Source: Campylobacterales bacterium (GTDB lineage: Bacteria; Campylobacterota; Campylobacteria; Campylobacterales; Hydrogenimonadaceae). From it: DNA of 21,334 nt. Made by a program: the position numbers and the translations under genes. The stretch is taken from contig JAMONQ010000198.1 in the NCBI GenBank assembly GCA_027065635.1, forward strand, positions 1-21,334, read 5' to 3'. Below are positions 16,084-21,334 of the stretch, in pieces (within the stretch, counting starts at the first letter, position 1; the number at the start of each line of letters is the position of its first letter). Under the pieces are notes generated by a model. It worked only from the letters and a program-made list of their open reading frames with translations, did not search any database and had not been told where the DNA came from.

Positions 16084-17131
16084 GAAGGAAGCGTTTTTAA
16101 AGAGTTTTTCACTCTTTTTTTCTTCTATGGCGCTTCTTCTGGCTCTTCTTTACTACAATATCTACAAGAGAGAGCTTTTCAATTTCGATCAAAGGCTCTT
16201 TTCGGCCATGCGCAACTGCAGCTTCGATCTTGAGTGTCCGGATTTTGAAATAGACTTTGCCGATTCCGGCAGCGAGCTTCCCTATACGCTGAAAAAGGGT
16301 GACAACGGAGTTTATGCTCTCTTTCCCATAGATGGAAGCAGCAGATATATGCTCAAGATCATATATCCCGCGCAGAGCTATGAAAAAGAGAAAAACTCGA
16401 TTGCCAAAGAGAGTGCATTGGAGTTTCTTGTCGCTTTGATTGCCGTTTTGCTGCTCTCTATACTCTTCTCGTTTTACGCTATTCATCCGTTGAGAGAGGC
16501 TTTGAAACTGACAAGAGAGTTTGTAAGAGATATACTGCATGATTTCAATACACCTTTATCTATCGTCAGACTGAATACGAGGATGCTGAAGCGAGAGCTC
16601 CGGGACAACAAAAAGTGTCTACGGATAGAGGATGCCGTGGAGACTCTTTTAAGGCTTCAGGAGAATCTGAAGGTATATCTGGGCGGACACGATATGGAGG
16701 TGGAGTGTTTCAGACTTGATGAAGTCGTCGGCGAGAGGATAGCTTCCATAAAAAAGGGATATCCTGATATAGACTTCGAGTGGAGTCTCGACAGGGCGGA
16801 AGTTAGATGCGTAAAAGATGCTATGATTAGAATACTGGACAATATACTGGATAATGCCTGCAAGTACAATGTAAAAGATGGAAGAGTCTTCGTAGAGGTT
16901 GACGATTCGAACAAGAGAGTGGTGATAGAGGATAGCGGGATAGGTATCAAGAATCCTGAAAAGGTTTTCGAGAGGTTTTACAGGGAGCATGAAAGAGGTG
17001 TCGGAATAGGGCTTCATATAGTCAAAAAGCTGTGTGACGAGATGGGTATCGATGTCGAGGTCGAGAGTCGAATGGAAAAAGGGAGCAGGTTTGTTCTGCA
17101 CTACGCAAACGTATCGGTTTCGGGCTGCTAA
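16064..17131 (+). CDS. Sensor histidine kinase paired with the response regulator
   Basis: 355 residues from ATG 16064, chosen for the AGGGGAG six bases upstream. Two membrane helices (about 13-34 and 119-140) frame a small periplasmic sensor region (about 35-118) with a Cys pair (Cys52, Cys58) that could be redox-sensitive. Then a HisKA helix with His159 in LHDFNTPLSIV, an H-box with Asp-Phe-Asn in place of the common Glu-Leu-Arg. The ATPase domain has the N box DNACKYN (263-269), G1 EDSGIGI (289-295), the F box FERFYRE and G2 GVGIGLHIV. There is no recognised sensor fold, so the stimulus is unknown; envelope stress is suggested only by the neighbouring genes. Confidence 0.92.
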   Translation: MFSRSVEKEAFLKSFSLFFSSMALLLALLYYNIYKRELFNFDQRLFSAMRNCSFDLECPDFEIDFADSGSELPYTLKKGDNGVYALFPIDGSSRYMLKIIYPAQSYEKEKNSIAKESALEFLVALIAVLLLSILFSFYAIHPLREALKLTREFVRDILHDFNTPLSIVRLNTRMLKRELRDNKKCLRIEDAVETLLRLQENLKVYLGGHDMEVECFRLDEVVGERIASIKKGYPDIDFEWSLDRAEVRCVKDAMIRILDNILDNACKYNVKDGRVFVEVDDSNKRVVIEDSGIGIKNPEKVFERFYREHERGVGIGLHIVKKLCDEMGIDVEVESRMEKGSRFVLHYANVSVSGC

Positions 17132-17182
17132 CGCTTGTCTGGAATAATGGTTGAAAGAGTTTTTCAAAAAAAGGTACGACCG

Positions 17183-17554
17183 ATGGCTATAGAGAGGATG
17201 ACGTTACTGTTTGTCGCTCTGTTTTTGATCGGTACTCTGTATGCGCAGGAGAGTTTCGACATAGATAAAAGTATCGAGCGTATCAAAAACGCTCCTCAAG
17301 AGGATCGAAGAGAGCTGATGAACAGGTTTAAGAAGATGTTGGCGAAGATGAACAGGGCGCAGCGTATGAAGGCGATTATGAGACTGAAAGAGGGGGTTTT
17401 GGGCGGCGAAGGTCTACCGGAACATCCAGTTCTGCCGGATCGAAGTGTGCTTGACGCGGTAGGTATCGGCGGTGCCGTTCAGGCCGGTCACGGTATCGAT
17501 GACAGAGTGATAAACAGCGGGAGCGAGCGTGGAAGGCATGGCGGAAGGCCTTGA
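17183..17554 (+). CDS. Small exported protein of unknown function
   Basis: 123 residues. The ATG at 17183 is preferred because AAGG lies eight bases upstream; ATG 17147 and ATG 17198 are alternatives. A signal peptide (about 1-21, ending TLYA before QES) is followed by a charged, probably helical segment (about 26-70, IDKSIERIKNAPQEDRRELM, FKKMLAKMNRAQRM) and then a Gly/His/Asp-rich tail (70-123). I do not recognise a family; the helical part recalls periplasmic Spy/CpxP-like stress proteins only loosely. Position directly after a histidine kinase gene, with 51 bases between, suggests a kinase-associated periplasmic factor. Function inferred, not shown. Confidence 0.7.
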   Translation: MAIERMTLLFVALFLIGTLYAQESFDIDKSIERIKNAPQEDRRELMNRFKKMLAKMNRAQRMKAIMRLKEGVLGGEGLPEHPVLPDRSVLDAVGIGGAVQAGHGIDDRVINSGSERGRHGGRP

Positions 17555-17570
17555 GAAGGAAGCCCTTCCG
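17542..17570 (+). other. Small nested hairpin across a stop codon
   Basis: CGGAAGG pairs with CCTTCCG around an inner CCTT/AAGG, spanning the TGA of the small exported gene and ending 20 bases before the next ATG (17591). It could act as a weak attenuator or affect the translation of the next gene; it lacks a T-tract. Confidence 0.3.
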
Positions 17571-17590
17571 GCTCATATGAGAGAGGTTTG

Positions 17591-18412
17591 ATGAGACTCC
17601 TTTTTTCATCTTTGTGTATAGTCGCGGTAACGGCTATGGCTTACAGTGACCTCGATCTGGACGGGGTGGACGACGCTATCGACAAGTGCCCGGGTACGCC
17701 AATTACCGATATAGTCGACGAGAATGGATGCAGTGTCGAAACGGTCATCCGGGACGGATACTTCGATACACTGTTTTCAATCGCGTACAGCGACATGAAC
17801 TATCGCCTTAACGAAAAGAGCGATACCGTAACCGCCTCTTTCCAGCTGGGATACAGCACCGGAAGACTTCAGTTGCGGGCATATCTTTCATATTTCAGAA
17901 CGGACGACTCTTTTGGAGATCGGCAAAGCGGCCTCAACGATACGCTGCTCTCCGCCGCCTATAGATGGAGCCTGGACGAAACGGTAGTTTTGGATACCGG
18001 TTTTGGCGTATGGTTGCCTACCTACAGAAGCGACTTCGACAACAACAAGATGGACTACACGCTCTTTGCAAAGGTGACCAAAAGCATAAAAGAGTGGTCC
18101 CTGTTTTTGGGATACGGCTATACGTTTGTAATGGACGATGATGTCGTAAAAAAGAGATTTGCACTGCTCTATCGAAACAGCGCTTCGATAGAGGCTGGTA
18201 TCAGATGGCGCGTTTTGCCGTCTCTTTCTGTGCAGACGGCCTATTATCGTACAGACTCTATCTATAAGGATGTAGAAGCCATCAGAAGCCTCTCCTTTTC
18301 TCTTCTCTACTCTTTTGGAGAGTCCTGGTTCATAAAGTCGGGTTACGAAATGGGCTTGAGCGACTCGGCGAGTGACAACTATCTCTCCGTCGGTGTAGGT
18401 ACCGTTTTTTGA
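17591..18412 (+). CDS. Thrombospondin type 3 repeat outer-membrane barrel protein
   Basis: 273 residues from ATG 17591, with GAGAGG upstream. Signal peptide about 1-18. Residues 20-47 form one TSP3-like calcium-binding motif (DLDLDGVDDAIDKCPGTP, then DENGC), with the Cys pair (33 and 47) typical of such motifs. From about 60 on, the chain is alternating beta-strand with aromatic residues and ends in Phe, a classical outer-membrane barrel ending, so the TSP3 part is a periplasmic or surface extension of a barrel. Barrel size (about 210 residues) fits ten to twelve strands. It probably belongs to the response-regulator operon. Ligand and role are unknown. Confidence 0.8.
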   Translation: MRLLFSSLCIVAVTAMAYSDLDLDGVDDAIDKCPGTPITDIVDENGCSVETVIRDGYFDTLFSIAYSDMNYRLNEKSDTVTASFQLGYSTGRLQLRAYLSYFRTDDSFGDRQSGLNDTLLSAAYRWSLDETVVLDTGFGVWLPTYRSDFDNNKMDYTLFAKVTKSIKEWSLFLGYGYTFVMDDDVVKKRFALLYRNSASIEAGIRWRVLPSLSVQTAYYRTDSIYKDVEAIRSLSFSLLYSFGESWFIKSGYEMGLSDSASDNYLSVGVGTVF

Positions 18413-18427
18413 TTCTTGAACCGAAGT

Positions 18428-18463
18428 GTTCACGATAAGTTCACGCTCTTGCGATATGATAAT
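18428..18463 (+). promoter_or_regulatory. Promoter with GTTCACG direct repeats upstream of the glycine-zipper gene
   Basis: Two identical GTTCACG heptamers at 18428-18434 and 18439-18445 lie exactly 11 bases apart, one helical turn. The -10 is TATGAT (18455-18460) or GATAAT (18458-18463), 9 to 12 bases after the second copy, so the repeats replace the -35 region. This is the geometry of OmpR/PhoB-type activator sites. AGGAGG follows at 18473. Confidence 0.55.
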
Positions 18464-18484
18464 AAAAAAATTAGGAGGATTGCT

Positions 18485-18976
18485 ATGAAACGAGTTGCTT
18501 TTCTTTTGGCGATCGCGTCGTCGATCGTGATGGCGGAGTCGTTCACCTGGCATGAGAGTGTAAAGGTGATTCGCAGCGAGCCGACATACAGAACTGTGAC
18601 TATACGTACTCCCGTAGAGGAGTGCTGGGATGAAGAGGTGCCTGTTTCACGTAACGGTGACAGTACCATCGGAGCGATAATAGGCGGTGCCGCAGGAGGT
18701 ATTTTGGGTCATCAGGTCGGTGAAGGCAGCGGTAAAACGGCGGCCACGGTAGGTGGAGCCATAATCGGAACACTGGTAGGAAAAAATCTCTCTGAACAGG
18801 GTGAGGCAAGACCGGGATACAGGATAGAAAGACGCTGCAAGACCAGATATAAAGAGCGTACGGAAAACCGTTTCGTAGGATATAAAAACTACGCCCGCTA
18901 TAAAGGTCAGCAGATCGTGAAGTTTAGCGACGAGCCTCTTAAAAGAATCGATGTAACCGTTACGGTGACCTATTGA
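18485..18976 (+). CDS. Glycine zipper 2TM domain envelope protein
   Basis: 163 residues, RBS AGGAGG at six-base spacing; an upstream in-frame start at 18416 is unlikely because the promoter lies inside it. Signal peptide 1-17 (ending VMA before ESF). The central part (about 61-102, TIGAIIGGAAGGILGHQ and TVGGAIIGTLVGK) is the glycine-zipper 2TM region of 17-kDa surface-antigen-like proteins, which may insert as a hairpin in a membrane or pack on lipids. Basic C-terminal domain with Cys118 and a Cys47 in the N-terminal part, which could pair. Many relatives are induced by envelope stress. It has its own promoter with regulator-like repeats and faces yfdX across a terminator. Confidence 0.88.
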   Translation: MKRVAFLLAIASSIVMAESFTWHESVKVIRSEPTYRTVTIRTPVEECWDEEVPVSRNGDSTIGAIIGGAAGGILGHQVGEGSGKTAATVGGAIIGTLVGKNLSEQGEARPGYRIERRCKTRYKERTENRFVGYKNYARYKGQQIVKFSDEPLKRIDVTVTVTY

Positions 18977-18990
18977 GTAGAGGTTTGAAT

Positions 18991-19006
18991 GGAGCCTTTC
19001 GGCTCC
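18991..19006 (+). terminator. Bidirectional terminator between the glycine-zipper and YfdX genes
   Basis: GGAGCC, a TTTC loop, GGCTCC: a perfect six-pair GC stem with a tight loop, placed 15 bases after the plus-strand stop and 10 before the minus-strand stop. T-tracts are weak on both sides, but the convergent arrangement supports a shared terminator. Confidence 0.65.
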
Positions 19007-19015
19007 TGTAAACGG

Positions 19016-20077
19016 CTAAAAGAGGTCCGACTCCATCTTCTCTTGGAAGCGAAGCCTGTCTTGTATCTCCTCTTTTGCCGCTTTGGCATGCGCTTTGGCC
19101 GTCCCTTTCCAGACCGAGTCGGAGTCTTCGAGTCTCTTTTTCTCCTCTCTCGTTCGATGCAAAAGCGATTCGAAATCTTTTTTTAGTCTTTCGAACAGTT
19201 TCGTACCGGAGCGCTTCTCTTTTATTTCTTTTTGAAGCCGTACGATCTCTTTGTAGATCTTTTCGTATGCTTTGGCATCTTTGTCGGTATAGCCGAGTAA
19301 AAGCGCTCTTTGCAGCTTTCTTTTTGCTACGTTCAGGAGCTCTATCGCTTTTTCTTTATCGTTAGCGTATATCTTCGATGCCGCCTCCAGGTGCACTTGT
19401 GCATCGAGTAGCGGAATCGGGATAACGATCTCGTCGGCTGTTATGGTCCCCAGTCCAAGTTGCAGCTCGAGCAGAGCCTCCTCTTTTTTACCGTTCTTCA
19501 GAAGTTTTAGAGCCTTTTTTGCCGCTTTCGGATAGAGTTGCATCGGCAGATAGTGGGTAGTGATATCGATCTCCTCCTCAAGAGGCAGCAGCAGATCGCG
19601 TGCCGATTGTGTCCGGTAGGATTTGAGCAGCTTTACGGCAAGATTTATATCGGCCTTGATGTCGTTTATCGTACCGTCGAAACGTTTGACCTCTATAGTC
19701 TGATCTATTGGAACGAGATCGAGTGCGGGATCGGTCTTCAATGCATTGTCGAAGAGTTTAATCGCCTCTTTCAGCTCCTTTTCGGCGGTCGAAATCTTAT
19801 CCTTGTCGATCGCCTCGATAGCGGCGAATGTTTTGTTTAGAGCATCTATCACCTCTTGGGGCGGCTGTTTGAATGCTTTGGAGTGGTGTTTCATCTCCTT
19901 TTTGACGGTCGCATCCGCGTTGATGTCACCATCTTTATGGCCGATCCTCTTTTTGATCGTTTCTTTCCATATGCCGGACCCATCGGCCCCGAAGTTGCCA
20001 GATTGTGCATTTAGCGTAGCTGTCGAGCCGACCAGTACGATTGCGGCAGCCGCAAAGAAGAGTGTCTGTCGTTTCAT
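19016..20077 (-). CDS. YfdX-family exported protein
   Basis: 353 residues with AAGGAG seven bases before the ATG. Signal peptide about 1-24 (ends LNA before QSG). The YfdX domain spans roughly 75-240: LVPIDQTIEV (121-130), DITTHYLPMQLYP (171-183), EIVIPIPLLDA (216-226), all helical, as in the known YfdX fold. The C-terminal third (about 240-353) is a Lys/Glu-rich helix, longer than in E. coli YfdX (about 210 residues), so this is an extended version. In E. coli, yfdX is driven by the EvgA response regulator and linked to acid and drug tolerance; a similar stress role here is inference. The promoter contains repeats similar to those before the glycine-zipper gene. Confidence 0.88.
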   Translation of the reverse strand: MKRQTLFFAAAAIVLVGSTATLNAQSGNFGADGSGIWKETIKKRIGHKDGDINADATVKKEMKHHSKAFKQPPQEVIDALNKTFAAIEAIDKDKISTAEKELKEAIKLFDNALKTDPALDLVPIDQTIEVKRFDGTINDIKADINLAVKLLKSYRTQSARDLLLPLEEEIDITTHYLPMQLYPKAAKKALKLLKNGKKEEALLELQLGLGTITADEIVIPIPLLDAQVHLEAASKIYANDKEKAIELLNVAKRKLQRALLLGYTDKDAKAYEKIYKEIVRLQKEIKEKRSGTKLFERLKKDFESLLHRTREEKKRLEDSDSVWKGTAKAHAKAAKEEIQDRLRFQEKMESDLF

Positions 20078-20101
20078 TATGGACTCCTTTGAAATGTGGA
20101 T

Positions 20102-20164
20102 ATCCTAAACTATGACACATGAACGGTAAACGATATTGACTATCGGTTAACGGCAGATAAACGG
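20102..20164 (-). promoter_or_regulatory. Promoter with CCGTTNA-type repeats upstream of the YfdX gene
   Basis: Read leftward: CCGTTTA (20164-20158) and CCGTTAA (20153-20147), 11 bases apart, then CGTTTA (20132-20127) directly followed by CCGTTCATG (20126-20118). The last half contains GTTCATG, one base different from the GTTCACG before the glycine-zipper gene, and is followed after ten bases by a TAGGAT -10 candidate (20107-20102). Probable activator sites; the regulator is unproven. Confidence 0.5.
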
Positions 20165-20172
20165 TGAGAGAA

Positions 20173-20832
20173 TCAATCGGGCCGGTGTAGCTTTAAAAGC
20201 TCTTTCACACTCTTTTCAAGGTCGTCAGGCAGTAGCGAAAACGGGATTTGCTCCTCTTTATAAAAGGGTAGTGTCACCCTGAAAAAACTCTCCGCGTCTT
20301 TGTGGAGGTTGATCAGGAATCTGAAGTCGAGTCCTCTCGACTTGAGCGCCTCCATGCTCAATAGAGAGTCGTTGATGGAGCCGAGGGAGCTCGGTGCGAC
20401 AAGAAGTGTGTAGGCTTTGAAGAGTTTTGGCAGATCGATCATGAAAAGATCTCTCTCGATAGGCACCAGCAGGCCGCCGGCACCCTCGATAAAGAGGATA
20501 TCGCAAAGCGGTTCGAGCTTTTCTATCGCCGAAAAAACAGGCGAAAGAGTAATGGTCTGTTTGCCTTTTGCGACATATGGAGCCGCCGGAAGTTCGAAAC
20601 GGATAGGAACTATATCGTCGAGTGTCATATCGCGAAGAGCAGGATTGAGATCGCGAGATTTTTCAAGCAGAAGTTTGCCGTCGGCCGGCAGGTCGTTTAC
20701 CACCCCCGTTTCGATCGGCTTCAAAGCGGCCGGTGCCATCCCCTGTCTGGCTGCTTCTTCCATCAGACGCAGTGTGGTGTATGTTTTGCCTACTTCCGTA
20801 TTGGTGGCGGTGACAAATATCTTTATGGCCAT
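20173..20832 (-). CDS. bioD: Dethiobiotin synthetase (BioD)
   Basis: 219 residues. ATP-dependent carboxylation of 7,8-diaminononanoate to dethiobiotin, the next-to-last step of biotin synthesis. The P-loop is TATNTEVGKT (8-17), with Asn where E. coli has Asp, as in the Helicobacter-type enzyme (Lys16 contacts ATP). KPIETG (38-43) carries the substrate-contacting Lys38, and EGAGGLLVP lies at 116-124. Length is normal. Weak ribosome-binding site (GAGAAAGA). No other biotin gene is visible, so bioD is detached from bioA/F/B here. It lies 95 bases upstream of the YfdX gene on the same strand, but that gene has its own apparent promoter. Confidence 0.96.
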   Translation of the reverse strand: MAIKIFVTATNTEVGKTYTTLRLMEEAARQGMAPAALKPIETGVVNDLPADGKLLLEKSRDLNPALRDMTLDDIVPIRFELPAAPYVAKGKQTITLSPVFSAIEKLEPLCDILFIEGAGGLLVPIERDLFMIDLPKLFKAYTLLVAPSSLGSINDSLLSMEALKSRGLDFRFLINLHKDAESFFRVTLPFYKEEQIPFSLLPDDLEKSVKELLKLHRPD

Positions 20833-20842
20833 TCTTTCTCGC

Positions 20843-20855
20843 TTTTTGCTATAAT
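20843..20855 (+). promoter_or_regulatory. Strong-looking rightward promoter in front of the repeat region
   Basis: TTTTTGC directly followed by a perfect TATAAT (20850-20855) on the plus strand, the textbook Campylobacterota extended -10. It overlaps the bioD promoter region and points toward the structured repeats and the gene at 21248, about 390 bases away. A transcript would start near 20863. Confidence 0.6.
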
Positions 20856-20911
20856 TATTTTCAATAGTACGTGCCGTCGTAAAGCTTCACTCGTCTCTTG
20901 TATGCGGAGTG

Positions 20912-21014
20912 CGTCCGGTTAACGTAGCCGTAGGGGCTTTGCCCATACGACATGTAAAGACCAGCAAAAGCGCGGCAAGCTGCGCGTGAGCCCTCCGCTG
21001 AGGAGAACCCAGTG
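20912..21014 (+). repeat. 103-base intergenic repeat, copy 1
   Basis: Starts CGTCCGGTTAACG and ends AACCCAGTG. Recurs at 21097-21199 with one difference in 103 bases (C at 20965, T at 21150). Contains a near-palindrome CGTAGGGGC-TTT-GCCCATACG (20929-20949) and small stems GCGC..GCGC and CCTC-CGCT-GAGG. Confidence 0.92.
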
Positions 21015-21017
21015 GGA

Positions 21018-21059
21018 GAGCCGAAGAGCGAAGGGGAACTGCTTCCCGTTCGCCGGCTC
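21018..21059 (+). repeat. Long imperfect hairpin between repeat copies
   Basis: GAGCCG (21018-21023) pairs with CGGCTC (21054-21059); after a four-base bulge, GCGAA pairs with TTCGC, and after a G/G mismatch GGGAA pairs with TTCCC around a CTGC loop. Sixteen base pairs in all, predicted to be very stable in RNA. Confidence 0.85.
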
Positions 21060-21096
21060 GCACGACGATGGCGATCTACCGTAGGGTAGCGTCATA

Positions 21097-21199
21097 CGTC
21101 CGGTTAACGTAGCCGTAGGGGCTTTGCCCATACGACATGTAAAGACCAGTAAAAGCGCGGCAAGCTGCGCGTGAGCCCTCCGCTGAGGAGAACCCAGTG
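21097..21199 (+). repeat. 103-base intergenic repeat, copy 2
   Basis: Identical to copy 1 except for one transition at 21150; offset exactly 185 bases. The near-identity implies recent duplication or strong constraint. Confidence 0.92.
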
Positions 21200-21230
21200 T
21201 TAACGTAGCCGTAGGGGCTTTGCCCATACG
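21199..21230 (+). repeat. Repeat core fragment, copy 3 (32 bases)
   Basis: GTTAACGTAGCCGTAGGGGC, TTT, GCCCATACG: the first third of the unit including its hairpin, joined directly to the end of copy 2. The sequence then diverges into the leader of the next gene. Confidence 0.9.
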
Positions 21231-21247
21231 GCGTATCAAGGATCAAA

Positions 21248-21334
21248 ATGAAACACTACGAATATTTTAACACACTGCTGCCACATCTGACCGCGGAGCA
21301 CGAAGGTCCCGTCGCCTCCGTTATCACCCCATCG
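21248..21334 (+). CDS. Unidentified protein, N-terminus only (partial, runs off right edge)
   Basis: ATG at 21248 with AAGGAT five bases upstream; the frame stays open for 29 codons to the window end. The visible N-terminus (MKHYEYFNTLLPHLTAEHEG) is polar, with no signal peptide or membrane segment, so a cytoplasmic protein is likely. I do not recognise a family. It lies behind the structured repeats and may be read from the promoter at 20850. Confidence 0.65.
   Translation, partial: MKHYEYFNTLLPHLTAEHEGPVASVITPS

Larger units (their letters stand above)
20833..21247. other. Gene-free, GC-rich structured region between bioD and the right-edge gene
   Basis: 415 bases without a believable gene. 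It holds the divergent bioD/rightward promoters at the left (20840-20870), a repeat element in two full copies and one fragment (20912-21230) and strong inverted repeats between and inside the copies. Base composition is clearly higher in GC than the promoter regions elsewhere in the window. No tRNA or riboswitch recognised. Confidence 0.7.

Noticed and set aside
17888..18553. A 221-codon minus-strand open frame opposite the TSP3 barrel gene and the glycine-zipper promoter
   Set aside because: Overlaps a signal-peptide barrel gene and a promoter; its product shows no recognisable feature.
20096..20104. ATATCCACA (minus strand), close to a DnaA box
   Set aside because: A single eight-of-nine match with no cluster, no AT-rich unwinding element and no dnaA/dnaN genes nearby; not evidence of an origin.
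20912..21230. CRISPR array
   Set aside because: Two long copies and a fragment with unequal spacing (185 and 96 bases), long repeat units and no cas genes do not fit a CRISPR array.
20919..21239. A 106-codon minus-strand reading frame across the repeats, with MGKAPTATLT encoded twice
   Set aside because: The 185-base spacing of the two full copies is not a multiple of three, so copy 1 is read in another frame (WAKPLRLR) and only copies 2 and 3 share a frame. No ribosome-binding site or domain. The frame is a by-product of the repeat.

Overview
The window reads like a chromosomal segment of a free-living member of the Campylobacterota (Epsilonproteobacteria), perhaps a Hydrogenimonas- or Sulfurimonas-like sulfur/hydrogen oxidiser; the genus is a guess. 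Three things point there. A UPF0323-type lipoprotein gene is followed directly by a glutathionylspermidine-synthase-like gene, an order I recall from Helicobacter and Campylobacter. BioD has an Asn-type P-loop like the Helicobacter protein. Several promoters have a good -10 box, often with a T-rich run before it, and little or no -35 box. Genes are tightly packed, often with 4-base stop/start overlaps, and TTG and GTG starts occur.

Layout. (1) Bases 1-9605, minus strand: one continuous type II secretion (T2SS) operon, transcribed right to left in the order L-M-N-C-D-E-F-G-H-I-J-K, with gspK cut by the left edge. It covers the inner-membrane platform (L, M, F, C), ATPase (E), secretin (D), major pseudopilin (G), minor pseudopilins (H, I, J, K) and a GspN-like protein. 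No prepilin peptidase (GspO) lies in the window, so processing must rely on one encoded elsewhere. (2) Bases 9606-11164: a divergent promoter region, a TraF_2/FadL-like outer-membrane barrel gene and a terminator-like palindrome. (3) Bases 11262-13527: a membrane-anchored rhodanese, convergent with a pyrB-pabB pair (pyrimidine and folate synthesis). (4) Bases 13643-18412, plus strand: UPF0323 lipoprotein, glutathionylspermidine-synthase-like ligase, OmpR-family response regulator, sensor kinase, a small exported protein and a thrombospondin-type-3 outer-membrane protein, closely spaced and probably one operon. (5) Bases 18428-20077: a glycine-zipper envelope protein with its own promoter, convergent with a YfdX-family exported protein. 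Both promoters carry short GTTCA(C/T)G-type direct repeats that look like response-regulator sites. (6) Bases 20173-20832: bioD. (7) Bases 20833-21247: a gene-free, GC-rich, highly structured stretch with a 103-base repeat present twice plus a 32-base third fragment, behind a strong-looking rightward -10 box; then the start of an unidentified gene cut by the right edge.

The two parts most worth following up are the complete T2SS locus in a rotated gene order with an unusual set of prepilin cleavage sites, and the possible envelope-stress regulon made of the two-component system, the small exported protein, the TSP3 barrel, the glycine-zipper protein and YfdX. The repeat region on the right is the least explained sequence.
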